A DNA stretch of 64,000 bases from positions 248,001 to 312,000 of the forward strand of contig NZ_JAJQQZ010000001.1 of assembly GCF_021729015.1 (NCBI RefSeq), given 5' to 3'. The stretch comes from Halobacterium rubrum. Its GTDB lineage: Archaea; Halobacteriota; Halobacteria; Halobacteriales; Halobacteriaceae. The notes under the pieces were generated by a model, which worked only from the letters and a program-made list of their open reading frames with translations, did no database searches and was not told the origin of the DNA. A program made the position numbers and the translations under genes. Positions 33,202-42,520 of this stretch are shown one piece after another. Every line of letters begins with the position of its first letter. The first letter of the stretch is position 1.

Positions 33202-33852
33202 TCAGTCCGTGCTGTCGCGGCCGCCGAGCGGGCTGGACAACGCCGCGTCGGTGTCGTCTGCCGGGGCTGCGAGCACCGTCTCCCCTGCCCGGACCGTCTC
33301 CCCGGACTCCACGACGACGTCCTCGCGGTCGTACTGCTCGGGCAGCACGACGTCCGCGCGGCTGCCGAAGGAGATGTGGCCGAGGCGGTCGCCGCGTGCG
33401 AGGTCGTCGCCCGCTTCCGCGTAGGGGTGGATGCGCCGGGCGAACGCGCCGGCGATGAGCACGAGCGTCCACTCGTCGGTCTCGATGCGGACGCGTTCGT
33501 TGTGCTCGGACTCCTTGTCGAACGCGGGGCGGTGGCCGCCCGGCTCGTGAGTGACGGCGTCGACCGTGCCGTCGAGGGGTGCGCGGTTCACGTGCACGTC
33601 GTGGACGTTCATGAACACGCCCACGCGTACCCGGTCGTCGTCTTCCTCGCGAATCACGGACACCTTCCCGTCGGCGGGCGTGACGACGCCCGGGCCGTCC
33701 GGGCTGCGGTCGGGGTCGCGGTGGAACCAGGCCACGAACCCGGCGAGCCCGAGACCGACGACGCCCCACAGCGAGGACAGTCCGAGCAGCGCCAGCCCGA
33801 CGACTGCGGGCGGCAGGGCGTACTTCCACGTCCAGGGGCCTCGCGCGAACAC
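33202..33852 (-). CDS. asd: Archaetidylserine decarboxylase (Psd type II)
   Basis: 216 residues. A membrane segment near the N-terminus (~14-42) is followed by the short-type PS decarboxylase core: TPADGKV (58-64), FMNVHDVHVNRAP and LIAGAFARRIHPY. The self-cleavage site is ISFGSRADVVLP with Gly163-Ser164, which produces the pyruvoyl group on the new alpha chain; FGSR instead of LGST is normal in the short type. It makes archaetidylethanolamine from archaetidylserine in membrane lipid synthesis. Divergent from priL, with an 86-base promoter region between. Confidence 0.93.
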   Translation of the reverse strand: MFARGPWTWKYALPPAVVGLALLGLSSLWGVVGLGLAGFVAWFHRDPDRSPDGPGVVTPADGKVSVIREEDDDRVRVGVFMNVHDVHVNRAPLDGTVDAVTHEPGGHRPAFDKESEHNERVRIETDEWTLVLIAGAFARRIHPYAEAGDDLARGDRLGHISFGSRADVVLPEQYDREDVVVESGETVRAGETVLAAPADDTDAALSSPLGGRDSTD

Positions 33853-33938
33853 ACTCCTCCAGTTGCGGGCCAGGGCTGTGAGCGTGTCGGTCCGGAGCCG
33901 GGGCGTTTATCGGCGTTCGCTCGCAATGACGGAGCAGT

Positions 33939-35033
33939 ATGAACGCGCGCCACGCCCGCTATCCCTTCCTGGGGGAGGCACGCGACGCGGTCGAGGAGGC
34001 CGGCGTGGACCTCGCTCGCGTCGTCGACGAGGACGACGCCGTCGTGGAGCGCGCCCGAGAGCGGGTCGTCGGCGCGCTGACCGACGGCTCGGTCGGCGAG
34101 CGCGCGCGCTCGGACCGCGTCGAGTTGCTGTCGTATCCGGTGGCGCGCGTGCTCGTCTCCGTCGTCGACGAGAACGTGCTCGTGCGGAAGTACGCGCAGG
34201 CCGAAGCCGACGCCGCCCACGAGCGGTTCACGGCCGACGAGACCGACGACAGCGAACTGAAGAGCGTCGGCGGCGACGACCGGCTCCCGCGGGCCGAGCT
34301 CCTGCGGGAGTTCGACCTCACCGACCACGTCTACGAAACGCCGGACGGCTACGACGTAGACGTGCCGACGTACCTCCTGCTGTCGTCGTCGCTGCGCAGC
34401 GACGACTGGCGGCTCGTGAATCGCGCGCTGGACGACGGGCGGGTGCCGGTCTCGGAGCCGGAGCTGGACACGCTGCTCCGGGAGGCAGTCAGGGAGCGCA
34501 TCGAGGACGGACTGCCGCTGTCCGTCCCGGACCCCATCGAGGACGCGCTGGAGGCGCCGGCGACGGCCGTCCGGGACGTGCTCGCGGACATGGACCTCAC
34601 GCGGGAGATCGACACCGTCGTCCCGGAGCTGTTCCCGCCGTGCATGCAACACCTCCTCGACCAGGTGCAGCGCGGCGAACACCTCCCGCACCACTCGCGG
34701 TTCGCCATCACGTCGTTCCTCGCGAACATCGGGCTGACAACCGACGAAATCGTGGACATCTACAAGGTGAATCCGGGGTTCGGCGAGGAGATGACCCGGT
34801 ACCAGACCGACCACATCCAGGGGGACTCCAGCCCCACCGAGTACACGGCGCCGTCGTGTGCGACGATGAAGGCCTACGGGGACTGCGTGAACCCGGACGA
34901 CCTCTGTGACGCCATCAACCACCCGCTGTCGTACTACGAGGTGAAACTCGACGACGAGGACGACGACGATCTGGAGGACTGGCGGGAGCGCGAGGACAGC
35001 GACGACGGCGGGGAGGAAGCGGCGGACGCCTGA
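33939..35033 (+). CDS. priL: DNA primase large subunit PriL
   Basis: 364 residues, with the N-terminal helical domain (MNARHARYPFLGEARDAVEE) and the C-terminal iron-sulfur domain. The four Fe-S cysteines are readable: Cys235 (FPPCMQ), Cys307 (PSCATM), Cys316 (YGDC) and Cys323 (DLCDAI), with HSRFAITSFL between, which contacts the primer-template. PriL regulates and supports PriS in RNA primer synthesis; PriS itself is not in the window. GTTTATCG ~31 bases before the ATG is a likely TATA box. Confidence 0.96.
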   Translation: MNARHARYPFLGEARDAVEEAGVDLARVVDEDDAVVERARERVVGALTDGSVGERARSDRVELLSYPVARVLVSVVDENVLVRKYAQAEADAAHERFTADETDDSELKSVGGDDRLPRAELLREFDLTDHVYETPDGYDVDVPTYLLLSSSLRSDDWRLVNRALDDGRVPVSEPELDTLLREAVRERIEDGLPLSVPDPIEDALEAPATAVRDVLADMDLTREIDTVVPELFPPCMQHLLDQVQRGEHLPHHSRFAITSFLANIGLTTDEIVDIYKVNPGFGEEMTRYQTDHIQGDSSPTEYTAPSCATMKAYGDCVNPDDLCDAINHPLSYYEVKLDDEDDDDLEDWREREDSDDGGEEAADA

Positions 35034-35041
35034 CTACCGGG

Positions 35042-35248
35042 TCATTCGCCCTGCTTGCCGGAGAGCCAGTAGCCGATGCCGGCCATCAGGAGGATGAAGA
35101 CGACGATACCGGCGACCACCGCGTAGGCGCTGGTGGCGCCGAGGCCGCTGGCACCCATCGACATCGCTGCGACGAGAATGCCGATGAAGACGAGAACCGC
35201 GAGGATGGCGATGCCCGCCTCCACGCGGGCGTCGAGCGCGTCTGACAT
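35042..35248 (-). CDS. Small two-helix membrane protein
   Basis: 68 residues from the ATG at 35248: a short acidic N-terminus, a first membrane helix (AGIAILAVLVFIGILVAAMSM), a Gly-rich turn and a second helix (AVVAGIVVFILLMAGIGYWL) ending GKQGE. Conserved-looking, typical of small haloarchaeal membrane proteins of unknown role. Converges with priL (8 bases between the stops). Confidence 0.75.
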   Translation of the reverse strand: MSDALDARVEAGIAILAVLVFIGILVAAMSMGASGLGATSAYAVVAGIVVFILLMAGIGYWLSGKQGE

Positions 35249-35389
35249 GGCTTCCGCTTTCAGGGGCCGCCGCAAAAGCGCTTCGAAGCCGACGGCAGCG
35301 GCGGCGACTCCCTCCCTAGGGGCCAGGTTCGAAAGTACTCCCCGGATTGCGGGGGTTTAGGCGGCTTCGCGGCGTACGTTCGGGTGACG

Positions 35390-35995
35390 ATGGCGGCCGA
35401 CGCCGACGGCGACCGGGGGCGCGCGGAGCGCGCCCGCGACGAGCGGATGCGGGTGACTGCGACGGGGAGCGGCCGGTACGAGGTGGCGACCGAGTCGGGG
35501 AACGTCTACGAGGTCGACCTCGAGCGCGGGCGGTGTGCGTGCCCCGACCACCAGTTCCGGGGGGTGCGCTGCAAGCACCTCCGCAGGGTCGCGATGGAGG
35601 TCACCGCCGGCACCGTCCCGGCGCCCGGCGAGCGCGCCGCGGCCTGTGCGAACTGCGGTGAACGCGTTCACGTCGACGAGGACGCCCCTGACCCGGTCTA
35701 CTGCGGGGACTGCACGCTCGACCCGGGGGAGTTCGTCGTGGACCGCGAGACGGGCGACCTCGTGGTCGTCGTCGAAACCACGGGAGAGCGAGCCGACGTG
35801 GTCGACATCCCGTCGCGGGGCTGGACGGTCGCCGACCACTACTCGAACGAAGACTACGACCCCAGTGACGTGGTCGTCGACGTCCTCTACCCGCTGGACC
35901 GGGAGGCCACGCCGTCGTCCGTCGAAGCGCGGCCGCCGCGGCGGTACGCCTTCCCGCGCGGCCGCTTGCGCCGCCCCGGCGAGTCCGAGTCCTGA
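35390..35995 (+). CDS. SWIM zinc-finger protein
   Basis: 201 residues from the ATG at 35390; a GTG 6 bases upstream is possible. The SWIM motif CxCx(n)CxH is seen as CACPDHQFRGVRCKHLRR (~residues 45-62) after a VYEVDLERGR strand. A second set, CANCGERV ... YCGDCTLDPGE (~87-112), makes a zinc ribbon. SWIM domains bind DNA, RNA or proteins. The C-terminal ~70 residues (GWTVADHYSNEDYDPSD) resemble a part common in haloarchaeal relatives. Function unknown; nucleic-acid binding likely. It converges with hjc. Confidence 0.85.
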   Translation: MAADADGDRGRAERARDERMRVTATGSGRYEVATESGNVYEVDLERGRCACPDHQFRGVRCKHLRRVAMEVTAGTVPAPGERAAACANCGERVHVDEDAPDPVYCGDCTLDPGEFVVDRETGDLVVVVETTGERADVVDIPSRGWTVADHYSNEDYDPSDVVVDVLYPLDREATPSSVEARPPRRYAFPRGRLRRPGESES

Positions 35996-36008
35996 CTGCG
36001 ACCGGGGG

Positions 36009-36515
36009 CTACTCCAGCATCGAGGCGGCTTCGTCGGTAGAGAGCACGCCCTGGTCGACCGCTTCGAGGACGTCCCGGGCGTCGTGGCCGTCGTCGCCGG
36101 CTCCGCCGCCGTCGTTCCCGTCGGTGCCGAGGTCGTCGAGGTGCTGTCCGTCCTCGACGGCGGTCTCCTTCTTCACGCGGTAGTTCCCGCCGTCGGTCTG
36201 GTGGACGTCCGCCGGGTGGAAGAAGTACCAGTCCTCGCGGTCGAAGCGCACGCCGATCTTCGGGCTGGCGCCGAAGTTCTGGGAGAAGTACACCAGGGCT
36301 TCGACCTCTTCGCCGGTGAGGTAGATGGGGTCCCCCGCGGAGGACTTCGCTTCGACGGCGTAGAAGGCGTCGCCGTCGCCCGCCAGCACGTCCGGGAGTT
36401 CGCGCTCGGTCGCGCTCCCGGAGGCCGGCGCGCGCATCACCGCGAACCCGCGCTCGTCGAGTGCGTTCACGAGCTCGCGCTCCCGCCTGTTGCCCTTCGC
36501 GTTGGAGTTAGCCAT
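36009..36515 (-). CDS. hjc: Holliday junction resolvase Hjc
   Basis: 168 residues. The archaeal Hjc nuclease motifs are all present: the N-terminal GNRRERELV with Glu12/14, ELPDVLAG with Asp42, and AVEAKSS with Glu55-x-Lys57, the E-x-K of the PD-(D/E)xK fold. It cuts four-way DNA junctions as a dimer in recombination and repair. The family is usually ~130 residues; the extra C-terminus here is an acidic, Gly-rich tail ([16 protein letters not shown]) ending in a helix [20 protein letters not shown] that resembles a SHOCT-like or short helical hairpin module. Confidence 0.93.
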   Translation of the reverse strand: MANSNAKGNRRERELVNALDERGFAVMRAPASGSATERELPDVLAGDGDAFYAVEAKSSAGDPIYLTGEEVEALVYFSQNFGASPKIGVRFDREDWYFFHPADVHQTDGGNYRVKKETAVEDGQHLDDLGTDGNDGGGAGDDGHDARDVLEAVDQGVLSTDEAASMLE

Positions 36516-36638
36516 GCTGGTGGCCTCCGTGTGGGGCGGCGGCAGTGGGTCCGAGCCCGTGCGTAGTCGTCATGGTCCGTGGTACGCCGTGGGGTGGTTA
36601 GTGCGTTGCGTCCCGGCGTGGCGCGCTCCGCGGACGGG

Positions 36639-39326
36639 TCACTCGCTGACCGGCGCCGGGCGCTCCAGCGCGAACAGCTCCTCGAACAGCCGGCGCTGGG
36701 CGACCCGGAGGTGGCGGTTCACAGTCGGCTGAGAGACGCCGAGCAGGTCCGCGACACCCTCGCCGGTGGTCTCCCGCGGCCACTCGAAGAACCCCGCGAG
36801 GTACGCCGTCCGCAACACCTCCAGCTGGCGTTCGGTGAGCGAGTCGAAGAGGTCCCGGACCACCTCCTCGCGGGTGCGAGCGGTCCGCTCGACGTCCCGC
36901 CGTCCCTCGAGGTCGACCGCCTCGTACCGGCTGCGGAGGCGGTCGACGTACTCGCGGACGTCGCTGGCCGCTGGCACGTCCACGACGACACTGAGGCCGT
37001 CGTCGTCGGCGACCACCGACTGCGGGCTGCCGCCGCTGCGCGCGAGCACCCGGGGGAGGCTGTCGGCCGCCGCCGTCACTTCGAACGCGTGGCGGTCGTC
37101 GGCGCTGGCGACGTGCTGGAAGTCAGTGACTCCCGCGAGGCCGGCGAGGGCGTCGGCGACCTCGTCCCGGCTCGCGCCCGTCACCGAGACGAACAGGTCG
37201 CTGGCGTCGCCGGCCCGGCCCGCCGACCCCTCGTAGACGACGCGGCCGCCGGTGGCCGTCTGGAGCCGGGAGAGGACGGTCTGGTCGGCCGTCACCGCCA
37301 GCTGGAGTTCGACGTGCGTGTCGGCCTGCAGTGCCTCGCGGGCGGCGACGGCCGCCATCGCGTCCGCGATGGTCTCGCCGAGTTCGGCGAACACGTCCGT
37401 CTCCAGGTCGCCGAAGGCGCCGGACTCGTCGGCGTAGACTGCGAGCACGCCGTGGCTGTGGCGGCCGACCGACAGCGGCACGGCGAGCGCCGACGCGAAC
37501 CCGCGGGCGGTCGCGTGCTCCCGCCACTCCTCGGCGGTCACGCGCTCGGCGACGGTTTCGACGACGGCGGGAGCGTCGTCGCGTGCGGCGACGACCGCGG
37601 GCTCCTGGCGGTCGGCGCGCAGCGAGACGGCGTCGAGGTAGGTGCCGCCGTCCCCGGCCCACCTGCGCGGGCTGAGCCGCCCGTCGTCGGCGTCCCAGCC
37701 CCCGACCCACGCGAACTGCATGCCGTCGGCGTCCGCCAGCCCCTCGCAGACGGCGGTCTCCACGGCCCTCTGGCTCTCGGCGGCGACCAGCGACTGGTTG
37801 ATGGTGCGCATGATATCGGTGACCTGCACGCGGCGCTGAAGGCGTTCGTTGCGCTCGGCGAGTTCGCGCTCGCGCGCCCGGAGGTCGGCCTCGCTGGCCA
37901 GCCGGTCGAACGCCGCCTCGGCGCTCGCGGCCGCGGTCTCCACGAGGCGGCGGCTGTCGCCCTTCGGGGGCGAACCGGTCGTCGCCACGACGAACAGGCC
38001 GTGGTCGCCAGCGGGGACGAAGACGCCACTCCTCGCAGCGTTCCGTGGCGTCCACTCGGGTGCGACGACTGTGGTGTCGTCGAATGCCTGCGTCTCGCCG
38101 TCCAGGAAGCACTCCCAGGGGACGGAGCCGTCACCGACGTCCAGCGGTGGGGGGTCGCCGGATGCGAACGCCGCGGTGGCGGCGACTGGCGCGAACTCGT
38201 TGTCCGCCGACTGGAACTGGTAGAACGCCACCGCCGCGTCGCCGAGCGCGTCTTCGACCGTGTCGACCACGGTCTCGGCGGCGGTCTCGGTCGAGTCGAC
38301 GCCGAGCAAGTCGACGGTGGTGTCGTGGACCGCCGCCAGCGCCTGTTCACGGCGGTCGCGCTCCAGTTCGTAACTCACCCACCGCGCCATGAGGTCCACG
38401 AGCGCGCGGTCCAGCGCGGTGAACGGCGCCCCCGAGGGCTCGTCGTCGAAGAAGCACAGCGTGCCGTACAGCTGGTCGTCGACGACGACGCGGCCGCCGA
38501 TGTAGCAGGCGATGCCGCTGTCGGCGTACCCGGGGTCGTCCGCTTCGCCCTCGCCCGCCGCGTCGTAGATGGCGAGGATGTCGTCGCCGTCGATGGTGCG
38601 CCGGCAGAACGTCGCGGACAGCGGCAGCTCGTCGCCGGCGGCGACGAAATCGGACCCGACAGCGCGTTCGACCCGGTAGTCGCTGGCGGCCTCGTCGATG
38701 CGGCTGAGGTAGGCGTTGTCGGTGTCGAACCACTCGCAGCCCAGCGTCAGCAGCCGGTCGACCTTCTCGGCGAGAGACAGCGACGGGTCGGCGGTGATCT
38801 CGTAGAGCCGCTGGCGGCGGTCGACGCGGTCGCCCCGCACCGCCTGGAGGTCGCCGAACACGGCGTACCCTTCGCCGTCGGCGACCGGCACGAACTGGAA
38901 GCTGGTGTCGGCGACGCCGCCCGACGTGGCCACCCGCAGGCCCGCCTCGACCCGCTCGCCGGCCGCCGCGCGCGAGACCACGTCGCCGCAGTCTTCGACG
39001 AAGCACTCCGCCAGCGACGACCCGGCGGACGCGACGCCGTCGAACGTCGCGTCGAACTCGTCGTTCCCGTCGGCGATTCGCGGCGGCGACGCCCCGGTCA
39101 CGCGCACGACCGGGTCGGTGGTGTGTTCGAACAGCGCGGCCGCCCGGTCGCGTTCGGCGGCCCGCTCCCGCTGGACCTCGCGGAGCCGGTCGGCGACCGC
39201 GCGGACGGCCGCCTCGAGGCCGGATTCCTCCTCCTCCTCGTCGCCGTCCGGCAGGTCGAGGTCCGTTTCGCCGGCGGCCAGCGCCTCGAGCGAGCGCCGC
39301 ACGCGGTCCCGGGAGTCACTGCTCAT
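36639..39326 (-). CDS. Bacterioopsin-activator-type regulator with PAS/GAF domains and HTH
   Basis: 895 residues from the ATG at 39326, with a TATA-like AAAACTATTG ~29 bases upstream. A coiled, acidic N-terminus and PAS-like region (~60-165; ALFEHTTDPVVRV) lead to a GAF domain (~180-330; LGCEWFDTDNAYLSRI ... IACYIGGRVVVDDQLYGTLC), then further GAF-like domains (~345-490 and ~520-680, FAWVGGWDADDG). The Bat-type GAF/HTH-associated domain (~685-835; QLAVTADQTVLSRL) precedes the C-terminal HTH_10 (LTERQLEVLRTAYLAGFFEW, GVSQPTVNRHL). No kinase or receiver domain. Likely a one-component sensor of light, redox or small molecules acting on transcription; the signal is unknown. Confidence 0.9.
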   Translation of the reverse strand: MSSDSRDRVRRSLEALAAGETDLDLPDGDEEEEESGLEAAVRAVADRLREVQRERAAERDRAAALFEHTTDPVVRVTGASPPRIADGNDEFDATFDGVASAGSSLAECFVEDCGDVVSRAAAGERVEAGLRVATSGGVADTSFQFVPVADGEGYAVFGDLQAVRGDRVDRRQRLYEITADPSLSLAEKVDRLLTLGCEWFDTDNAYLSRIDEAASDYRVERAVGSDFVAAGDELPLSATFCRRTIDGDDILAIYDAAGEGEADDPGYADSGIACYIGGRVVVDDQLYGTLCFFDDEPSGAPFTALDRALVDLMARWVSYELERDRREQALAAVHDTTVDLLGVDSTETAAETVVDTVEDALGDAAVAFYQFQSADNEFAPVAATAAFASGDPPPLDVGDGSVPWECFLDGETQAFDDTTVVAPEWTPRNAARSGVFVPAGDHGLFVVATTGSPPKGDSRRLVETAAASAEAAFDRLASEADLRARERELAERNERLQRRVQVTDIMRTINQSLVAAESQRAVETAVCEGLADADGMQFAWVGGWDADDGRLSPRRWAGDGGTYLDAVSLRADRQEPAVVAARDDAPAVVETVAERVTAEEWREHATARGFASALAVPLSVGRHSHGVLAVYADESGAFGDLETDVFAELGETIADAMAAVAAREALQADTHVELQLAVTADQTVLSRLQTATGGRVVYEGSAGRAGDASDLFVSVTGASRDEVADALAGLAGVTDFQHVASADDRHAFEVTAAADSLPRVLARSGGSPQSVVADDDGLSVVVDVPAASDVREYVDRLRSRYEAVDLEGRRDVERTARTREEVVRDLFDSLTERQLEVLRTAYLAGFFEWPRETTGEGVADLLGVSQPTVNRHLRVAQRRLFEELFALERPAPVSE

Positions 39327-39476
39327 TCTACACAGGTTGGTAACACGGCACAATAGTTTTCACGGAGCGAGTGACAGCTGGCTCCACCACACGCTATACG
39401 TATTGCGGCGGCAGTCGGGGCGGTTTACCAGTATACCGGTCAGGGGGATACCCGTGGAGGCCGTTCCGCACACACG

Positions 39477-39743
39477 ATGTCAGAGGCACGCACCGAACGC
39501 CACCCCGTCAGTTCCCGCGTCGTCGCCGCGCTGGCGAGCGCCACCGATACCGAACCTCGCAACGTCGACCCGCCGCTGTACGAGACGGTCGACGCCGACG
39601 CCCTCGACGCCGTCGTCGCCAGTGCGACCGACGTCGAACTCAGCTTCGAACACGACGGCCACACGGTCGTCGTGCGCGCCGACGGCAGCGTCGTCGTCGA
39701 CGGCACGGTCCACGCGAGCGCCCGCGAAATGATCGACGCATGA
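39477..39743 (+). CDS. HalOD1 output-domain protein
   Basis: 88 residues: SSRVVAALASATDTEPRNV, DALDAVVASATDVELSFEHDG and VVVRADGSVVVDG make up the HalOD1 domain common at the end of haloarchaeal signal proteins, here alone. It overlaps the next small gene by four bases (ATGA), a sign of translational coupling. It is divergent from the Bat-type regulator, which could be its partner. Confidence 0.85.
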   Translation: MSEARTERHPVSSRVVAALASATDTEPRNVDPPLYETVDADALDAVVASATDVELSFEHDGHTVVVRADGSVVVDGTVHASAREMIDA

Positions 39744-39901
39744 CCGATGCACGCCACCCGGAGACGCTGTCCGGCGAGGACCCGGTGAGAGACACCTACG
39801 AGGAGTACGACCTCGAGGGCACCCGGGTCGCGATGATCGCCGACCCCCACAACGAACACGCCTGGATACAGTCCGACGACGCCGTCCCCGTCACGCAGTA
39901 A
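39740..39901 (+). CDS. Small DUF7331-like protein
   Basis: 53 residues, ATG overlapping the stop of the HalOD1 gene. It reads DTYEEYDLEGTRVAMIADPH and AWIQSDDAVPV, a pattern I know from small haloarchaeal proteins paired with HalOD1 genes. Acidic, no cysteines. Role unknown. Confidence 0.75.
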   Translation: MTDARHPETLSGEDPVRDTYEEYDLEGTRVAMIADPHNEHAWIQSDDAVPVTQ

Positions 39902-40018
39902 CGCCACACCCGGCCGGGCACCGGGCGAGGTGGCGGACGCTGCGAGACGGCTGCACGGGCGCTGCGAGACTGGCGAGTGCCGTCCGAGGAACCGCGAGAA
40001 GACAGTCGAGAGCCGGGT

Positions 40019-41305
40019 CTACGTGCCGTGCTGCCAGGAGTCCATGTACTCGGCCTGCTCGTCCGTGAGCTCGTCGAGCTCGATGCCCTCGGCCTCGAGT
40101 TTGATCTCGGCGAGCTGCCGGTCGAGTTCGTCCGGGACCTCGTTGACGCCGGCGTCGTAGCCGTCGCCGTTCTCCACGAGTTCGCGCACGCAGACCGCCT
40201 GCACGCCGAACGACTGGTCCATGACCTCCACCGGGTGGCCGAGGCTGACGGGCGCCGCGAGGTTCACGAGCCGGCCCTCGGCGAGCACGTTCAGCCGCGT
40301 GCCGTCGGCGAGCCGGTACTCGCGGACACCGTCACGGACCTCGCGCTCGCTGTCCGCGAGCGCCGAGAGCGCGTCGAGGTCGATCTCCACGTCGAAGTGG
40401 CCGGCGTTCGCGAGCACGGCGCCGTCGCCCATCTTCTCGAAGTGGCGGTCGACGATGACGTCCCGGTTCCCGGTGGTCGTGATGAAGACGTCGCCGACCT
40501 CGGCGGCCTCGTCCATCGACATCACGTCGTAGCCCTCCATGTGGGCCTCCAGCGCGCGCCGCTCGTCGATCTCGGTGACGACGACGTTCGCGTTCTGGCC
40601 GCTTGCCTTCCGCGCGACGCCCTTCCCGCAGTAGCCGAACCCGGCGACGACGACGTTCTTGCCCGCCCACGAGAGGTTCGTGGTCATCGCGATGGAGGAC
40701 AGCGACGCCTCGCCCGTGCCGTGGACGTTGTCGAACAGCCGCTTCATCGGCGTGTCGTTGACGGCGAACACGGGGTAGTCGAGCGCGCCGTCGGCGTCCA
40801 TCGACCGCAGCCGGTGGACGCCGGTCGTCGTCTCCTCGGTGCCGCCGACGATGGTTTCGATGAGCTCGGGGTGCTCCTCGTGCACGCGGAAGACGAGGTC
40901 GCCGCCGTCGTCGACCGTCACCGTCGGCTCGTGGGCGAGCACGGCGTCGATGGCCTCGTAGTATGCCTCGTCGTCGACGCCGTGCTCGGCGTACGACGAG
41001 ATGTTCTCGTGGGCGTCCAGCGCCGCGCTCACGTCGTCGTGGGTCGACAGCGGGTTGCAGCCCGTGATGGCGACCTCCGCGCCGGCGTCGGCCATCGTCT
41101 CGACGAGCGCCGCCGTCTTCGCCTCGACGTGCAGCGCCATCCCGACCGTCTCGCCCGAAAGCACCTGCTCGTCCTCGAACTCCTCGCGCAGCGTCGACAG
41201 GATGGGCATGTGTTCGAACGCCCAGTCGATCTTCTTCCGTCCCTCCTCGCGCGCCGACTCGACGTCCTCGAGCCGACTGCTGATGGGTGACGCAGTCGTC
41301 GTCAT
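40019..41305 (-). CDS. ahcY: S-adenosylhomocysteine hydrolase
   Basis: 428 residues from the ATG at 41305, with CGTTTTGGG ~28 bases upstream as a possible TATA box. NAD+-dependent cleavage of SAH to adenosine and homocysteine in the methyl cycle. Signatures: ALHVEAKTAALVETM (57-71), TGCNPLSTHDDV, VNDTPMKRLFDNVHGTGE (substrate site), GFGYCGKG (Rossmann loop, 222-229) and ITTTGNRDVI, with MDQSFGVQA near the end. Slightly shorter than bacterial forms, as in other archaea. An MTA/SAH deaminase gene is one gene upstream, giving two alternative routes for SAH. Confidence 0.96.
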   Translation of the reverse strand: MTTTASPISSRLEDVESAREEGRKKIDWAFEHMPILSTLREEFEDEQVLSGETVGMALHVEAKTAALVETMADAGAEVAITGCNPLSTHDDVSAALDAHENISSYAEHGVDDEAYYEAIDAVLAHEPTVTVDDGGDLVFRVHEEHPELIETIVGGTEETTTGVHRLRSMDADGALDYPVFAVNDTPMKRLFDNVHGTGEASLSSIAMTTNLSWAGKNVVVAGFGYCGKGVARKASGQNANVVVTEIDERRALEAHMEGYDVMSMDEAAEVGDVFITTTGNRDVIVDRHFEKMGDGAVLANAGHFDVEIDLDALSALADSEREVRDGVREYRLADGTRLNVLAEGRLVNLAAPVSLGHPVEVMDQSFGVQAVCVRELVENGDGYDAGVNEVPDELDRQLAEIKLEAEGIELDELTDEQAEYMDSWQHGT

Positions 41306-41407
41306 GCAGGAATCGACGGGCACCGAACCCAAAACGCTACCGAAGCCGTCGGCGCCAGCCGCTACCCGCGACGCCGACGGACCGCCCGGAGAAAAACAGC
41401 TGTCGGC

Positions 41408-42427
41408 TTACGGCGGGCCGTTGCCGTTGCCGCCGCCGTTACCGTTGCCGTTGCCGTTGCCGTTGTTGCCCTTCTCCTCGTCGTCGTCTTCGTCGTCTTC
41501 GTCGTCGTCCGCGTTGCCGTTGCCGTTGCCGTTGTTGCCCTTCTTCTCGTCGTTCTCGTCCTCGGCGCCTTTCTCGTCGTCCTCGCTGTCAGCGCCCTTC
41601 TCGTCGTCGCCGCCGGCCTTGTCGTTGCCCTTCTCCTCGGGCGGGCCGGCGTTGGCGTTGTCCGAGCGGTTGTCCGCGCCGGGGTTGTTGTCCGTGACGA
41701 ACGCCGCCACGGCGTGTCCGCTCATGTTGCCACCGGCCTGCAGCGAGTGCACGAACGCGGACACCCGTGCGCCGAACGACTCGTTCGCCTCGGAGCCGTT
41801 GTCCTCGACGGCGGTCAGCGTCGCGGTCGCCGACGCTGTCAGGTTGTCCGCCTCGGCGGTGACGTCGACGGTGACGTTCTGCTCGGGCGCCGGCAGGTCG
41901 ACGGTGCCGTTCTCGCCCGTCTCGTAGTCGCCCTCGCCGGCGTACGAGACGTTGTCCTGTGCCGTGACGCCGACCGAGGCGTTCGCGACGCCCGTGCCGT
42001 TCGTCGTCACGTCGACCGTCGCGGAGCCGTCGTCGGCCTGCGTCACGTCGACCGCCAGCGACTCCTCGTCGCCGTCGTCAGTCGGCGCCACGAGGTCCAG
42101 CGTCGTCGACGCCGTCGTGTTGTTCGCCGCCGCCGTCACGTCGACGGAGACGTTCTGCTCTGGTGCGGGGAGGGTGACGGTGCCGTTCTCGCCCGTCTCG
42201 TAGCCGCCCTCGCCGGCGTACGTCGAGTTGTTCAGTGCGTCGACGGTGACTGACGCGTTCGCCACCGCGGTCTCGTTGTCCGTGACGGTCACGGTCACCG
42301 TGCCGTCGTCAGCCTGCTCGCCGCTCACGTGCAGGCCGCCGTCCGCCGCCGCCGCCCCGCCCGGGACGGCTGCGACGGCCGCGACGAACAGCGCCACGAC
42401 CAGTACTGCGTGCCCTGTCTTGCCCAT
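41408..42427 (-). CDS. Secreted acidic protein with two Ig-like repeats and a Lys/Asp/Glu/Asn/Gly tail
   Basis: 339 residues from the ATG at 42427, with a clear signal peptide (VLVVALFVAAVAAVPGGAAA). Two homologous beta modules follow (~30-112 and ~113-200), each with the near-identical block YAGEG-YETGENGTV-LPAPEQNV. A segment SFGARVSAFVHSLQAGGNM comes next, then a low-complexity tail: Asp/Glu/Lys blocks (DDEKGADSEDDEKGAEDEND) and Asn-Gly runs ending GNGPP. A TATA-like GTTATTG is ~29 bases upstream. No anchor seen, so it may be released into the medium. Many NxT/S sequons suggest N-glycosylation. Confidence 0.8.
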   Translation of the reverse strand: MGKTGHAVLVVALFVAAVAAVPGGAAAADGGLHVSGEQADDGTVTVTVTDNETAVANASVTVDALNNSTYAGEGGYETGENGTVTLPAPEQNVSVDVTAAANNTTASTTLDLVAPTDDGDEESLAVDVTQADDGSATVDVTTNGTGVANASVGVTAQDNVSYAGEGDYETGENGTVDLPAPEQNVTVDVTAEADNLTASATATLTAVEDNGSEANESFGARVSAFVHSLQAGGNMSGHAVAAFVTDNNPGADNRSDNANAGPPEEKGNDKAGGDDEKGADSEDDEKGAEDENDEKKGNNGNGNGNADDDEDDEDDDEEKGNNGNGNGNGNGGGNGNGPP

Positions 42428-42520
42428 GGTCGTCGCTTTGTTACCACGTGAGTGCAATAACGTTGCTGGCCGCCGAACTTCGAGTATTTGGGTGTTTTGG
42501 CCGTGGTACTGGTAGGTCGC

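Noticed and set aside
39371-39739. An N-terminal extension of the small DUF7331-like gene across the HalOD1 gene.
   Set aside because: It is Arg-rich and antisense in character to normal haloarchaeal proteins; the ATGA overlap at 39740 is a normal coupled start.
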